Origin: Zhenhengia yiwuensis
Lineage (GTDB): Bacteria; Bacillota; Clostridia; Lachnospirales; Cellulosilyticaceae
DNA: 64,000 nt
Assembly (NCBI RefSeq): GCF_014384995.1
Contig: NZ_JACRSY010000017.1
Coordinates: 1 to 64,000, forward strand
Direction: 5' to 3'
The position numbers were made by a program, and so were the translations under genes. The notes under the pieces were generated by a model. That model worked only from the letters and a program-made list of their open reading frames with translations, did no database searches and was not told where the DNA came from. Position 1 is the first letter of the stretch, and every line of letters begins with the position of its first letter. Below, piece after piece: positions 53,835-62,905 of this stretch.

Positions 53835-54124
53835 TTTTCATCCACTACTCTAGCCCTTGATCCATAAGCTATAAGCTATGGACTTATAAGTATATAAATA
53901 TATAAGATATATTCTTTTATATAAAAAGAAAAATTTTCTTTTTTATTTTAAAACTAAAAATTACTCCTATATATAAAGAAGTTTAACCTGTCCATTACGT
54001 CCATATTTTATTAAAACCCTTTATACTCAAAGGCTTAAAGTGGACTATTTTTTAATTATCTATGGACTGTTTGGACTCTTATATTTTTGTCCATTCCAAT
54101 CCAAAACCTGTCCAATCCATTGAT
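53835..54124. other. AT-rich gap with repeated GTCCA/TGGAC motifs
   Basis: No gene seen. Between 53990 and 54114 there are seven GTCCA or TGGAC motifs, and CAAAGGCTTAA occurs at 54028 and again at 54128. An AAGCTAT pair lies at 53865-53878. This looks like an iteron-type array and could be the phage replication origin. Confidence 0.45.
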
Positions 54125-56455
54125 TCACAAAGGCTTAAGGTTTGTATAGTACGTGCCATTACTTCTTTTCGTGTAGATACCTTGCTTCTTAGCTCTATCT
54201 GCAATATTTTTCTTCTTGATAGGATTTATGTCATTGGCATTACACCACGTCTCATACTCTTTATCTAACTTAGACTTTAAGACACGGTCTGCTTGATCAG
54301 TTGTTACGAGGTAATGCTCCTTGATGAACCAATACAAGCTATCGCTTTTACTTCTATATTCCTGAACTGCTTCCTCACAAACTATGCTTGGTGTGAATGT
54401 TAAGTCATTTGCTTTCAATCTAGTGAGGCCCTCTAAAGCCCATAAGATAATCCCTTCTATCTCCTTTTCAAATGCCTCTTGAATGTGTTTATTACGCTTT
54501 TCTTTAGGGATAACCTGCCTACACGGTATGATAAGAAAGCGTTCAAAGACGTGATCTCCTTTATCCCCTTTGAAGTAAGGGAGATCATTACAGGTAAAGG
54601 TAAGCGTCCCTCTGAAGTTATACGTAAAAGCTTGTTTTCCCTTCATTTCACAACTTACCGGCCCTGATCCTGTTACCTGTTTGAAATTAGTGATATCTTC
54701 AATCACTGCATCAGTTTGATCATCAATGATAATTGCTTTTGAGCCATATAAACTTCCAAGCCCAAATGTCTTATCCATTTTCTGAATAGGTGTGCTACAT
54801 ACTTTATCACTTCCTAGGATCTTAACTAGAAGCTTGTTAAACTGAGTTTTACCTGTATTCCCTATTTCACTTACAAGCACAAGACATTTTTTAGCTTTCG
54901 TTCCGTCTACATTAGAAATAACTAGACCAACCCACTCTTGTAGAATAGCTACCAGCTCCGGATCCTCATTACTTAGCGAGTTGATAAAGCTTATCCATGT
55001 TCTGGGTTCCTTGGCTTCAGGATTGTAATCAATCTGTAGTTGTATGGTTGATAAGATATCACTCCTATGAGGTTCAAGCTGTTTTGTGTTAATGTTGTAT
55101 AATCCATTTTTGAAGTTGATATAATCTTCATTCTGATCTAAGTCTTCAAATCGAATACTGGTTGTATCAGTTAATAAGTGTTTATAAACTTCTTCCCATA
55201 TTCTTGGTGTACAGAACTCATCCGGGAGCAGTTGTTTAATTTTACCTTTAAACTCATTGCTACCTACCCATTTATAAACACCATTCTCATACCAATATAA
55301 GAATTCACTATCTTGCCCCTGCTTCCTTACAATCATATAGTGGCTGTGCTCCCTTACAAACTTTGCAAAGAGACGAATGTCTAGGCATTTAACCCCTTTA
55401 GCATTGTAGTAGATAGCACTTTCAACACCTTCTTGCTCATCACCAAACGCCTCTACAAGTTCTTGTTTGACTTTGTCATCATTACTTGCAAAAGCTAACA
55501 TCTCTTTCATAGAAGGTGGTGTTTTTGCTACACTTCCTTCATCCATTTCCCCAAAGAGATGAATACGTACAAGATCAAAACTATTATGACTTCCACCTTG
55601 TGCTGGATCCGTTGAGTGATAGGAATAGAGATAGGCATCATTATAAACAATGGCTCCACCTGATGTTGAACCACCTATATAGGTATAGCGATTAGGTCCA
55701 AGCTCTGTGCATGGTTCATACACATGACTTAGAAACTTATCAATTGCTTCACTAATGGTATAGGTTTTACAGAAGTCACCAATAATTCCTTCTTTCTGTG
55801 TTGGGTCACCTAAGATCTTTAAGTCATGCTTAATGAGCTTCTTTACACGGGATGACTTGGGCCACTGGCTACAATCTTTCCAATTCTCATAGGTTGCAAG
55901 GAGCTTATCTGGATCAATAGACTCACCACTCATGTGCTTACAAAAGAATGCGCCTTCCTTACTCACCGTAGGCCAATACATAAGCCTTGTAGGTTCATAG
56001 GTAGTGTCATCAAAAAGGTCTATGCCTATCTCTTCTGCAAGCTTTCTTGCGACTGCTTCATATTCCTCTTCTGTAACGGGTCTTACAAGAGGAAAGATGA
56101 GTCTATACCTTGGTGTCTCTATGCTGTGTTTATGTGTGGTATGGATGCAGCAGGTGTAATTAAAAAGTAGTTTGAATTCTTCCCAAAAGTCTGCTGTACC
56201 ATAGTCCATGTCCAAGCACAGAAGTTGCCTGTGCTGAACATGTCCTTTCCTGCGACTACCATCCTTCAACTTGCCTCCTACAAAACCACCTCTATCTTTA
56301 ATAGCATCTTGCTTGTTTTTTGGCATTTTCATGTATTCCGTATATGTTTCTTCTGTAACAATAGGTTTACTAAGTTTTGCAATAAGTTCTTCCCATGTTA
56401 CCTGTTTAGGTTTCCACTGTGTTGACTTTCTACTTCTTGCAACTGAAATATCCAC
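54125..56455 (-). CDS. Phage primase-helicase (D5/P4-like)
   Basis: 776 residues, GTG start (GGGGG upstream). The N-terminal primase part (about 70-190) includes LLCLDMDYGTADFWEEF and ETPRYRLIFPLVRPV. The C-terminal SF3-type ATPase has GNTGKTQFNKLL near 533 and FTCNDLPYFKGDKGD. It starts the replication bubble. It is followed on the minus strand by the repeat-rich gap at 53.8-54.1 kb. Confidence 0.9.
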   Translation of the reverse strand: MDISVARSRKSTQWKPKQVTWEELIAKLSKPIVTEETYTEYMKMPKNKQDAIKDRGGFVGGKLKDGSRRKGHVQHRQLLCLDMDYGTADFWEEFKLLFNYTCCIHTTHKHSIETPRYRLIFPLVRPVTEEEYEAVARKLAEEIGIDLFDDTTYEPTRLMYWPTVSKEGAFFCKHMSGESIDPDKLLATYENWKDCSQWPKSSRVKKLIKHDLKILGDPTQKEGIIGDFCKTYTISEAIDKFLSHVYEPCTELGPNRYTYIGGSTSGGAIVYNDAYLYSYHSTDPAQGGSHNSFDLVRIHLFGEMDEGSVAKTPPSMKEMLAFASNDDKVKQELVEAFGDEQEGVESAIYYNAKGVKCLDIRLFAKFVREHSHYMIVRKQGQDSEFLYWYENGVYKWVGSNEFKGKIKQLLPDEFCTPRIWEEVYKHLLTDTTSIRFEDLDQNEDYINFKNGLYNINTKQLEPHRSDILSTIQLQIDYNPEAKEPRTWISFINSLSNEDPELVAILQEWVGLVISNVDGTKAKKCLVLVSEIGNTGKTQFNKLLVKILGSDKVCSTPIQKMDKTFGLGSLYGSKAIIIDDQTDAVIEDITNFKQVTGSGPVSCEMKGKQAFTYNFRGTLTFTCNDLPYFKGDKGDHVFERFLIIPCRQVIPKEKRNKHIQEAFEKEIEGIILWALEGLTRLKANDLTFTPSIVCEEAVQEYRSKSDSLYWFIKEHYLVTTDQADRVLKSKLDKEYETWCNANDINPIKKKNIADRAKKQGIYTKRSNGTYYTNLKPL

Positions 56456-56795
56456 CTGTATTCCCCCTATCTAAACTTACATCTAAGGCTTCATTAACAC
56501 GTTTGATATCTTCTTCTCTTAAGTGGTCTAGCTTCTTGTCAATCAACTCTTTAGGTACAGTAGCAATCTGCTCAAGTAGTAGCATACTTGGCTTCCATAA
56601 GTTATAGCCTTCCAATACTACATGTGTTGGAATATCCAGGCGTTTAAGCTTACTCGTAATAAAAGCTACGATAGTTGTGTTAGAAAAGGTATTACCTTTA
56701 TCGTTTTGAAGGACCACTGCTGGTCTTCCAAAGTTCTGCATACTACCAATCCCTCGTCCCCAATCTCTTACATATACAATGTCATATTTTCTCAT
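56430..56795 (-). CDS. MazF/PemK-family endoribonuclease
   Basis: 121 residues. YDIVYVRDWGRGIGSMQ, RPAVVLQNDKGNTFSNTTIVAFITSK (in part) and LLEQIATVPKELI are MazF hallmarks. No antitoxin gene lies beside it: upstream is an antirepressor, downstream the primase. A translationally coupled TAATG joins it to the antirepressor. Confidence 0.87.
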   Translation of the reverse strand: MRKYDIVYVRDWGRGIGSMQNFGRPAVVLQNDKGNTFSNTTIVAFITSKLKRLDIPTHVVLEGYNLWKPSMLLLEQIATVPKELIDKKLDHLREEDIKRVNEALDVSLDRGNTGGYFSCKK

Positions 56796-57532
56796 TACGC
56801 CACCCCATACTTCACTGACATCTCTTTAATGATTGCAATATACACTTCTCTTAGTCTTACATCTGCTGCAATCACATCTAATTTTGTAATCTTATCAGCC
56901 TTTGAGCGACTACCCGTTTCTTCAAGCACCTTGCGTTTCATATTAATTTGTCTAATGCCTAACTTTGACTTTGCACGACTATCTAAAATTTCATAGCTTT
57001 CTTTTCTAACTGCCTTGATATTTTCATAACCACCTAGCTTCATAGCTATCTTATTAATAAGGTTAGTGGTTTCTACACGCCATGCCGCCGGATCTAAGAC
57101 AATAGCATCTCTGATGCCTTGCAATTCACCTTCTAGCTTTTTCTGACCTAATTCCATGTTAGCCATTGCCTGGAAGAGCTGATTGAACGCTTGTAAGTGT
57201 GGACTAAGTTGTGCAGTATTGAGTTTTAACTTCTTCTCACACTCAATGAAATATTGTCTTACTTGCTTGCCTTTTTCTGTTCTCTGAATCATAGCAATTT
57301 CTTTTGCCATATCAAGCTTGATGGCATGATCCGTACTTGGTCTACCGCCTCGAGAGTTTTCGTCATTTTTGACGATAACTTCCGCAAAGTCTTGATCTTC
57401 AACAAATCCGTATTCTACCATCCGTGAGAACCACTTTGCATACTCTGTTCCTATCTCTAAAACTTTGTGTAGCTCTCTTCCGCTTACAATTGCTTCTTGC
57501 CCAGCATTTACATCTATTTTAATTAATTCCAT
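56795..57532 (-). CDS. Phage antirepressor, AntA-type
   Basis: 245 residues. The AntA/AntB N-terminus (QEAIVSGRELHKVLEIGTEYAKWF), then EDQDFAEVIVKNDENS and GRPSTDHAIKLDMAKEIAM, is intact. The C-terminus is basic and helical. Such proteins lift repression during induction. GGGGG precedes the ATG. Confidence 0.9.
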   Translation of the reverse strand: MELIKIDVNAGQEAIVSGRELHKVLEIGTEYAKWFSRMVEYGFVEDQDFAEVIVKNDENSRGGRPSTDHAIKLDMAKEIAMIQRTEKGKQVRQYFIECEKKLKLNTAQLSPHLQAFNQLFQAMANMELGQKKLEGELQGIRDAIVLDPAAWRVETTNLINKIAMKLGGYENIKAVRKESYEILDSRAKSKLGIRQINMKRKVLEETGSRSKADKITKLDVIAADVRLREVYIAIIKEMSVKYGVA

Positions 57533-57568
57533 GTTTTGTCCCCCTTCTTTTTTCTGATTTCAAATCGG

Positions 57569-59500
57569 TTAATCTTTCTTATAAAACTTCGTTTGATAAG
57601 TATCCCCTCTAAGGGGTAACCCTGGTACCCAATCTATGTCCCTACTCATCATTTCTGTAATATCTGCCATTGCATCTTTATCTGTATCAATAACCACTTC
57701 ATCATGTACGTGAATGACTATACTATAACCTGCTTGATCTAATCGCTTCATGGCTTCTGCTAGACAATCTCTTGCTATGGCCTGTGTAATGTTCTCTACA
57801 AGCTTTGCACCATAAGTCCTAAGCTTGGTCCACTTCTTACTTTGTTGGTCTATACCCATGTAAGTAATTTCATTGTCTTCTAGTGCTACTTCTGCATAAG
57901 CTAAACGTCTACCACTTGGTAAGGCAATGAAAAGTGTTCCTTGCTCTAATTCTGCACTAACACCTTTTGCAATCGCCACTTGCCACCCTGTATCCAGGGC
58001 ATCTTTGACTGCTTTTTCCGTGTCATACCAGAGCCGTACAATGTTTGGGTTAGCCTGTCTCCAAGCGTGTACGATATCACTTAACTCTTCTTCTACTAGC
58101 CCCATCTTTAAAGCACCCATAGAAGTAAGCGCTCCAACACTCCCGCCATAGCCACATGCCAATGTAGCTAATTTACCTTTTTGTCTTAGTTCATACTCCG
58201 GCTGACCTTTTACAATCTTCTCGATTGGCACGTTAAACATTCTACTGGCTGTATGCTCATATAACTTCCCATCACCTTGAAACGTCTCTAACACCCACTG
58301 CTCATTTGCTAACCATGCTACTACACGTGCTTCAATAGCTGAGAAGTCGGAAATAATAAAATTATGCTGTGCAACAATGGCTGTACGTACGAGCTGTGAA
58401 AAAATAAAAGGGGTTTCACCAAAGAGCATCTCTAGTGTTTCAAAATCTCCTTCTTTTACAAGCTCCCTAGCAAGTTCGATATCAGGCACCTTATTCTGAG
58501 GAAGATTATGCACTTGCAGCAGCCTTCCTGCCCATCGACCTGATCGATTAGCACCATAAAACTGTAGGGTTCCTCTCACTCTATTGTCTTGGCATAGCGC
58601 ACGTTTCATAGCCTCAAACTTCTTTGTTGACGTTTTACTCATAGCTTTTCTAAGTTGTAACACACGGTTGACATCTTCTGTTGTGGTTTCTAATAGCTCC
58701 TCTACTTTTGCCTTAGTTAGTCCTGTAGGATTAATACCCTGATCCCTTAACCAGTTCTTCAGCTGTGCCACACTATTAGGATTCGTTAATCCAGTGAGTG
58801 CTTTCGCTTCTTCCATTAACTTTTCTTGATAGATTTGGTCATAACCTATAATGTTGTCTACAAGCTGTGTATCTATCAAGATTCCACCATCATTTATCTT
58901 CTGATCTAATTCCCATAGTTCTTGCTCTGACTGTGGCACTGGAAAGATACTTAGCCTTTCTTTTATCGCTCTCTCAGCTACTACATCTTGTTTACAGTAG
59001 TCCTTAAAGAGCTGCCACTTCTCTAGGTCATGCGCTGGTAGGTTCCTTGTTCGTTGTCCGTTCTTAGCATTTGGCTTACAAGGTATAGAGAAGTATTGTA
59101 TAAGCGCTCTTCCTGTCTTACTCTTTGTTTCTTCTTCACCTAATCCCAATGCCTCGCATACACCTTTTAAGTTTCCAGGTAATCCAAGCATTAAAGCATG
59201 TACAGCTGTACATCGCCATTGATTGGGTGGCATGGATTTACCTAAATACCTTGCTAAACACGTCCGTTCAAAGTTAGCATTATATGCTGTCTTTATCACA
59301 TCATCCGAAATTAATGCTTCAAGTAACACACAAGGCACATCTTCACCTTGGGCTAAATCAATTACTTGTACTTCTTCATCATCAAATCCATAGGCCAATA
59401 GCAGTATAGTAAAATCCGGTGCCTCGCTATAGGCATAAACACCGGATTCTGTTAAGCTCACACTACTATAGGTCTCAATATCTATAGAAAGTGTTCTCAT
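57569..59500 (-). CDS. Family A DNA polymerase (phage)
   Basis: 643 residues from the ATG at 59500 (AGAGGTG upstream). 3'-5' exonuclease at the N-terminus (SIDIETYSS; catalytic Asp and Glu). Polymerase motifs DFSAIEARVVAWLA (A), RQKGKLATLACGYGG (B) and VHVHDEVVID (C) are all intact. No 5'-3' exonuclease. It copies the phage genome. Confidence 0.95.
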   Translation of the reverse strand: MRTLSIDIETYSSVSLTESGVYAYSEAPDFTILLLAYGFDDEEVQVIDLAQGEDVPCVLLEALISDDVIKTAYNANFERTCLARYLGKSMPPNQWRCTAVHALMLGLPGNLKGVCEALGLGEEETKSKTGRALIQYFSIPCKPNAKNGQRTRNLPAHDLEKWQLFKDYCKQDVVAERAIKERLSIFPVPQSEQELWELDQKINDGGILIDTQLVDNIIGYDQIYQEKLMEEAKALTGLTNPNSVAQLKNWLRDQGINPTGLTKAKVEELLETTTEDVNRVLQLRKAMSKTSTKKFEAMKRALCQDNRVRGTLQFYGANRSGRWAGRLLQVHNLPQNKVPDIELARELVKEGDFETLEMLFGETPFIFSQLVRTAIVAQHNFIISDFSAIEARVVAWLANEQWVLETFQGDGKLYEHTASRMFNVPIEKIVKGQPEYELRQKGKLATLACGYGGSVGALTSMGALKMGLVEEELSDIVHAWRQANPNIVRLWYDTEKAVKDALDTGWQVAIAKGVSAELEQGTLFIALPSGRRLAYAEVALEDNEITYMGIDQQSKKWTKLRTYGAKLVENITQAIARDCLAEAMKRLDQAGYSIVIHVHDEVVIDTDKDAMADITEMMSRDIDWVPGLPLRGDTYQTKFYKKD

Positions 59501-59508
59501 ATTCACCT

Positions 59509-60054
59509 CTAGTCTAAAAAGTCATCTTCATCGTCATCATCAAAAGCACTAGCCGTAATACGACCACCACCTAGAGGCTCACCATCATAGAGCTTCTGAA
59601 CCCCAAGTAGCCCACATGCTATCCCTTTATTACCTGGTGCAGCATAAGCGTAAAAGTTTATGACTGCTTTGCCATAGCAACCACTATAGACTTCAGATAA
59701 ATCCATTACCTCTTGTTTATCATAATCTAGTACAAGAGGTCTTGTTTTTGCTGTAGCATTGATAAAGTAATGCCCAGCATAAACTGCATCATCTGGTCTT
59801 TCCTCATCACCATCTTTTAGAGGTGTTCTAAGGTTTGAAGGCATCTTACCTCCCCACTTGTCTTTAACAGCTGCTTGTTTGACTTCTTCAAGTACCGCTT
59901 TAATCTCTCCAAGTGTCTTTTTATCTGTCTTTGGAATAAGGATGCTCATACTAAACTTTGGCTCTTGCCCCTCTACTACTGCCCTTGGCTTATCTAACAC
60001 CACATAACTCATACGAATCTTACCTGTTGTTACTTGATTTCCTTTACGTGCCAT
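59509..60054 (-). CDS. DUF2815 protein, probable ssDNA-binding
   Basis: 181 residues. VVLDKPRAVVEGQEPKFSMSILIPK and GCYGKAVINFYAYA fit DUF2815. The acidic tail (FDDDDEDDFLD) resembles SSB tails. Next to polymerase and DUF2800, as in many clostridial phages. Confidence 0.88.
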   Translation of the reverse strand: MARKGNQVTTGKIRMSYVVLDKPRAVVEGQEPKFSMSILIPKTDKKTLGEIKAVLEEVKQAAVKDKWGGKMPSNLRTPLKDGDEERPDDAVYAGHYFINATAKTRPLVLDYDKQEVMDLSEVYSGCYGKAVINFYAYAAPGNKGIACGLLGVQKLYDGEPLGGGRITASAFDDDDEDDFLD

Positions 60055-60056
60055 AA

Positions 60057-60389
60057 TTAAATCCCCCTTGATTCACATTTATCGTTATAATATAAAACTG
60101 GTTTTTGAAGCTTTATTGCTCGTTCTATTTCTCTAGCCATACCTTCTGATATTTTTTCACCAAACACCCATACTTCATCACACCTATCTAGTAGCTGTAA
60201 CCCTAGATAAATTCCTGCTTCTCGTTCTTCTACATCATTGTCATCTAAAAATTGTGTAAATATGGTATGTGGCGCTAATGGAATTACTTCTTGCCTTGCT
60301 GCAAACCAACAGTAGCGGTTTGCTCTTTGAATATTTGTTTCTATATCACCTCTAAGAGGTGAACAGATATACACCATCTTCACCTTCAA
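60057..60389 (-). CDS. DUF4406-type nucleoside deoxyribosyltransferase-like protein
   Basis: 110 residues with MVYICSPLRGDIETNI, LGLQLLDRCDEVWVFG and ISEGMAREIERA, a Rossmann-like fold related to nucleoside 2-deoxyribosyltransferases. The start is uncertain: TTG at 60389, GTG at 60383 or ATG at 60377. Possible role in nucleotide recycling. Confidence 0.75.
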   Translation of the reverse strand: MKVKMVYICSPLRGDIETNIQRANRYCWFAARQEVIPLAPHTIFTQFLDDNDVEEREAGIYLGLQLLDRCDEVWVFGEKISEGMAREIERAIKLQKPVLYYNDKCESRGI

Positions 60390-60943
60390 GCCCCCTTTTC
60401 ATACTGCTTGTAGAGTTCATTGCTAATTTGTTTAATTAATCGGCTCACATAAGCTTGACTAATATTAAGCCTCTCTCCAATAATCGCTTGTTTTACACCT
60501 AGTAGATGTAGCCTTAATGCTTCTTGCTCTCTAGCTGGTAGTTCCTTTGTTAGTTCTAGTATTTTCTGGGTTATTACTTTATCTAACACATCTTCTTCAA
60601 TACATTCACCTGAACTTATTTGATCTTCCAATGTGATGTCTGTATTATCATCGATTGCTATAATCACAGTTTCTAGAGAGATACATCTTGTATGTTTTTG
60701 CAGGTTACGATTAAACATTAATATTTCATTAACCATTAACCTACTGAAATAAGTAAGCCATTTAGATGTGCTAGGATCGTAGGATTTAATAGCTTTCATA
60801 AATGCTAGATTACAACATCCAATAAAGTCATCCTTTTCTATAGGTAAGTTTAGAAACCGATTTATGAACTTATACATAAACGGTACATTTTGGCTATACA
60901 AAGTGTCGTAGTCTCCAAGTATGAATAACTCTTCATTTGTCAT
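60386..60943 (-). CDS. Phage sigma-70-like factor
   Basis: 185 residues. Region 2 (DDFIGCCNLAFMKAIKSYDP, KWLTYFSRLMVNEIL) and region 4 (ELPAREQEALRLHLLGVKQ, AIIGERLNISQAYVSRLIKQI) are both visible, close to sporulation-type sigma factors. It could direct middle or late phage transcription. Confidence 0.88.
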   Translation of the reverse strand: MTNEELFILGDYDTLYSQNVPFMYKFINRFLNLPIEKDDFIGCCNLAFMKAIKSYDPSTSKWLTYFSRLMVNEILMFNRNLQKHTRCISLETVIIAIDDNTDITLEDQISSGECIEEDVLDKVITQKILELTKELPAREQEALRLHLLGVKQAIIGERLNISQAYVSRLIKQISNELYKQYEKGA

Positions 60944-60956
60944 TGCTTTCCCACCT

Positions 60957-62108
60957 TTAAAATGCGTCTTTAATAAACTGAAACTCTGGTCTTTTATCTT
61001 CCTTTGGTGTCAACATCGGCTTACCTTGTGGCTTTATAACCTGATCTGATAGCAGCTCTTTAAATTGTTTTTTACCAAGAGCTTTCTCCATGGCTGTGAT
61101 ACTTAGTAGATTCTTCTCGTAAATAAGCGCTTCATCATAGCCCGCCGCTTTAAGCACCTTGACTACTTCTAAGGTGTCCTTATACCTACGTGTACTACGA
61201 CCTTCTACAAGCTTCCAACCTTTAAACTTAACGTCCTTTTCTGTAGCCTGCTTATAAGCATAATCTGCAATGTCTTTAGCCCACTCAACAAATGGTCCTA
61301 CCTTAGTTAAAAGCTCTGCGACCTCATCATTGCTAAAGGTTTCTGGGGATTGCAGTTCATACTTCATTAGGTCTAGCTGTTGAGCAGCTCTAGCCTTACA
61401 AACATGCTTGGCCCTACAGAACCTACAGGTCTCTTCTCCTGGTGCAAACTCACCTTCTCCATTGTAAGCAAGTAGTGCTCTAGGTTTAACATAGGTATCT
61501 CCCCATTCAATTAGATCTTCTATAACAAGTTCTGAAGTTGAGATATGATCTAGTCGTGGTTGAATAATGGTCATCTTGACTTGTCCGATATCATAGAGCA
61601 TAGCGTACTCATTAAAGGCTCCAAGTGCATATAACTTAAGCTGTGGGTTATCTTCTGCTGAAACCTTAACTCCTCTTCCATACTTCAAATCTGTGATATG
61701 CATGATGTTATCCGCAATAATAACCACATCACTTGTACCGAAACCCTCTGGAACCCATTTAGAAAAGTCCACTCGTTGCTCTAGCATGATCATTGCATCA
61801 GAACAACTTGACTTTGCTTCTGCATAAAGCTCCATGACTGCTTCCATATAAGTCGTAGTAGCTTCTTCCATCTCTTCATTGTAATACGTACTATGCTCTT
61901 TTTTGAATTCCTCTAGCTGCTTTTTATACTGCGCCTTCGTTAGTTCACCTAGTGCTAATCTTAGCTTTAATTCAGCGAGAGCGTGTGCTACTGTGCCTTC
62001 TTCTGCGTATGAGCTTGTCTCCTCTATAAACTCTTCTTCAAGACGTATAGAGGGGTGACATAGCAACCACCGCTTTGCACCACTTGCACTAAGTTTGGCA
62101 TGATCCAT
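60957..62108 (-). CDS. DUF2800 protein (Cas4/RecB-like nuclease)
   Basis: 383 residues. The N-terminal SASGAKRWLLCHPS has the first Cys, the nuclease core is in ITDLKYGRGVKV, and CRFCRAKHVCKAR supplies the other iron-sulfur ligands. Probably processes DNA ends during phage recombination or replication. Overlaps the upstream gene by one base. Confidence 0.9.
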   Translation of the reverse strand: MDHAKLSASGAKRWLLCHPSIRLEEEFIEETSSYAEEGTVAHALAELKLRLALGELTKAQYKKQLEEFKKEHSTYYNEEMEEATTTYMEAVMELYAEAKSSCSDAMIMLEQRVDFSKWVPEGFGTSDVVIIADNIMHITDLKYGRGVKVSAEDNPQLKLYALGAFNEYAMLYDIGQVKMTIIQPRLDHISTSELVIEDLIEWGDTYVKPRALLAYNGEGEFAPGEETCRFCRAKHVCKARAAQQLDLMKYELQSPETFSNDEVAELLTKVGPFVEWAKDIADYAYKQATEKDVKFKGWKLVEGRSTRRYKDTLEVVKVLKAAGYDEALIYEKNLLSITAMEKALGKKQFKELLSDQVIKPQGKPMLTPKEDKRPEFQFIKDAF

Positions 62109-62416
62109 TACAGCTCACCAGCCTTCTTCATAATATCTGTGTAGTGTTCTTCTGGTAGATCAGTTAGCTTACTAACACCATAGCTTTTAATAAGCTCATT
62201 AACTTCTGCACGCTTTCCTGCTCTTGAAAGTTCAGTTAGCTTTGCTCTTACTGCTTCAAGTGTGTATTTATGTGCTTCTTTTACTGGATCTTCTACAAAC
62301 TCATCTAATGTCATTGGCTTTACTTCTGCCTGCTTGTCTACTGTAAGTGCATTCTTTATAGCAGTTAACACTTCCAATAACTCTTTATCTGCTTTAACTT
62401 CTACTGTAATATTCAT
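62108..62416 (-). CDS. Small early phage protein
   Basis: 102 residues, acidic and helical: VEVKADKELLEVLTAIKNAL, then a LIKSYGVSKLTDLPEEHY segment like the C-terminal motif of phage single-strand-annealing accessory proteins. First gene of the DUF2800 operon; GGGGG precedes the ATG. No firm function. Confidence 0.65.
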   Translation of the reverse strand: MNITVEVKADKELLEVLTAIKNALTVDKQAEVKPMTLDEFVEDPVKEAHKYTLEAVRAKLTELSRAGKRAEVNELIKSYGVSKLTDLPEEHYTDIMKKAGEL

Positions 62417-62440
62417 TTTTCAAAGTCCCCCTTTGTATTT

Positions 62441-62461
62441 ACACCTAACCTATTTAGGTGT
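62441..62461. promoter_or_regulatory. 8-bp inverted repeat ahead of the early operon
   Basis: ACACCTAA (62441-62448) and TTAGGTGT (62454-62461) flank five bases just upstream of the first early gene; a regulator site is possible. Confidence 0.4.
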
Positions 62462-62486
62462 TATACTATTTGCGAATTAATTTACT

Positions 62487-62526
62487 TAAGCGCCCTTATT
62501 CTGATTGCCGTCAGTTGGGTGCTTTT
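62487..62526 (+). terminator. Plus-strand terminator downstream of the Cro-like gene
   Basis: AAGCGCCC and GGGTGCTT form an 8-bp stem (one G-T pair) with an inner CTGA/TCAG, followed by six T on the plus strand. No plus-strand gene lies to its left. Confidence 0.55.
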
Positions 62527-62530
62527 TTGT

Positions 62531-62755
62531 TCATATAAGTTCTTCTGGTTGAACGTTTTGTTCTTGGATTGAGCAAAAAAATAACTCATCTACTGTTATT
62601 CCGAACAAATCTGCCATCCTTTTAGCTAGATTAAACCCAGGCCTTCTAGCTCCACGTTCTATCATAGAAACATAGTCTTGATGTATTCCCAACTGATCTG
62701 CTAGCTCTTGCTTTTTCATGTTAGCCTTTGTTCGGTAATATTTCAGGTTATTCAT
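62531..62755 (-). CDS. Cro-like XRE regulator
   Basis: 74 residues. HTH_3 domain: ANMKKQELADQLGIHQDYVSMIE, then GARRPGFNLAKRMADLF. It is the first minus-strand gene beyond the divergent promoter region and probably opens the lytic programme. AAGGAG precedes the ATG. Confidence 0.9.
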   Translation of the reverse strand: MNNLKYYRTKANMKKQELADQLGIHQDYVSMIERGARRPGFNLAKRMADLFGITVDELFFCSIQEQNVQPEELI

Positions 62756-62797
62756 TATTCACCATCTCCTTCCCGATTATTTTGTACTACATTTTTA

Positions 62798-62826
62798 ATT
62801 CTAGTGAATAAATTGTTCTTAGTCAA
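62798..62826 (-). promoter_or_regulatory. Early (lytic) promoter with operator
   Basis: TTGACT (62821-62826), 17-base spacer, TAGAAT (62798-62803) on the minus strand. AAGAACAAT, a relaxed copy of the operator half-site, fills the spacer. Confidence 0.65.
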
Positions 62827-62832
62827 TACTTT

Positions 62833-62873
62833 TTCGAACAATTTATTTTATATTATTGCAAATTTCGAACAAT
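62833..62873. promoter_or_regulatory. Two TTCGAACAAT operator sites
   Basis: TTCGAACAAT occurs at 62833-62842 and 62864-62873. TTCGAA is itself a palindrome suited to an HTH dimer. The second copy sits between the -35 and -10 of the repressor promoter. Confidence 0.6.
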
Positions 62874-62883
62874 ATGTTATAAT
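62856..62883 (+). promoter_or_regulatory. Repressor (CI-like) promoter
   Basis: TTGCAA (62856-62861), 16-base spacer, TATAAT (62878-62883), with an operator copy in the spacer, which suggests autoregulation. Confidence 0.65.
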
Positions 62884-62905
62884 TCTTTATAAGAGGTGAT
62901 AGAAC

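Noticed and set aside
53862..53881. CCATAAGCTATAAGCTATGG as a perfect palindrome
   Set aside because: Only the outer five bases are inverted; the inside is a direct AAGCTAT repeat.
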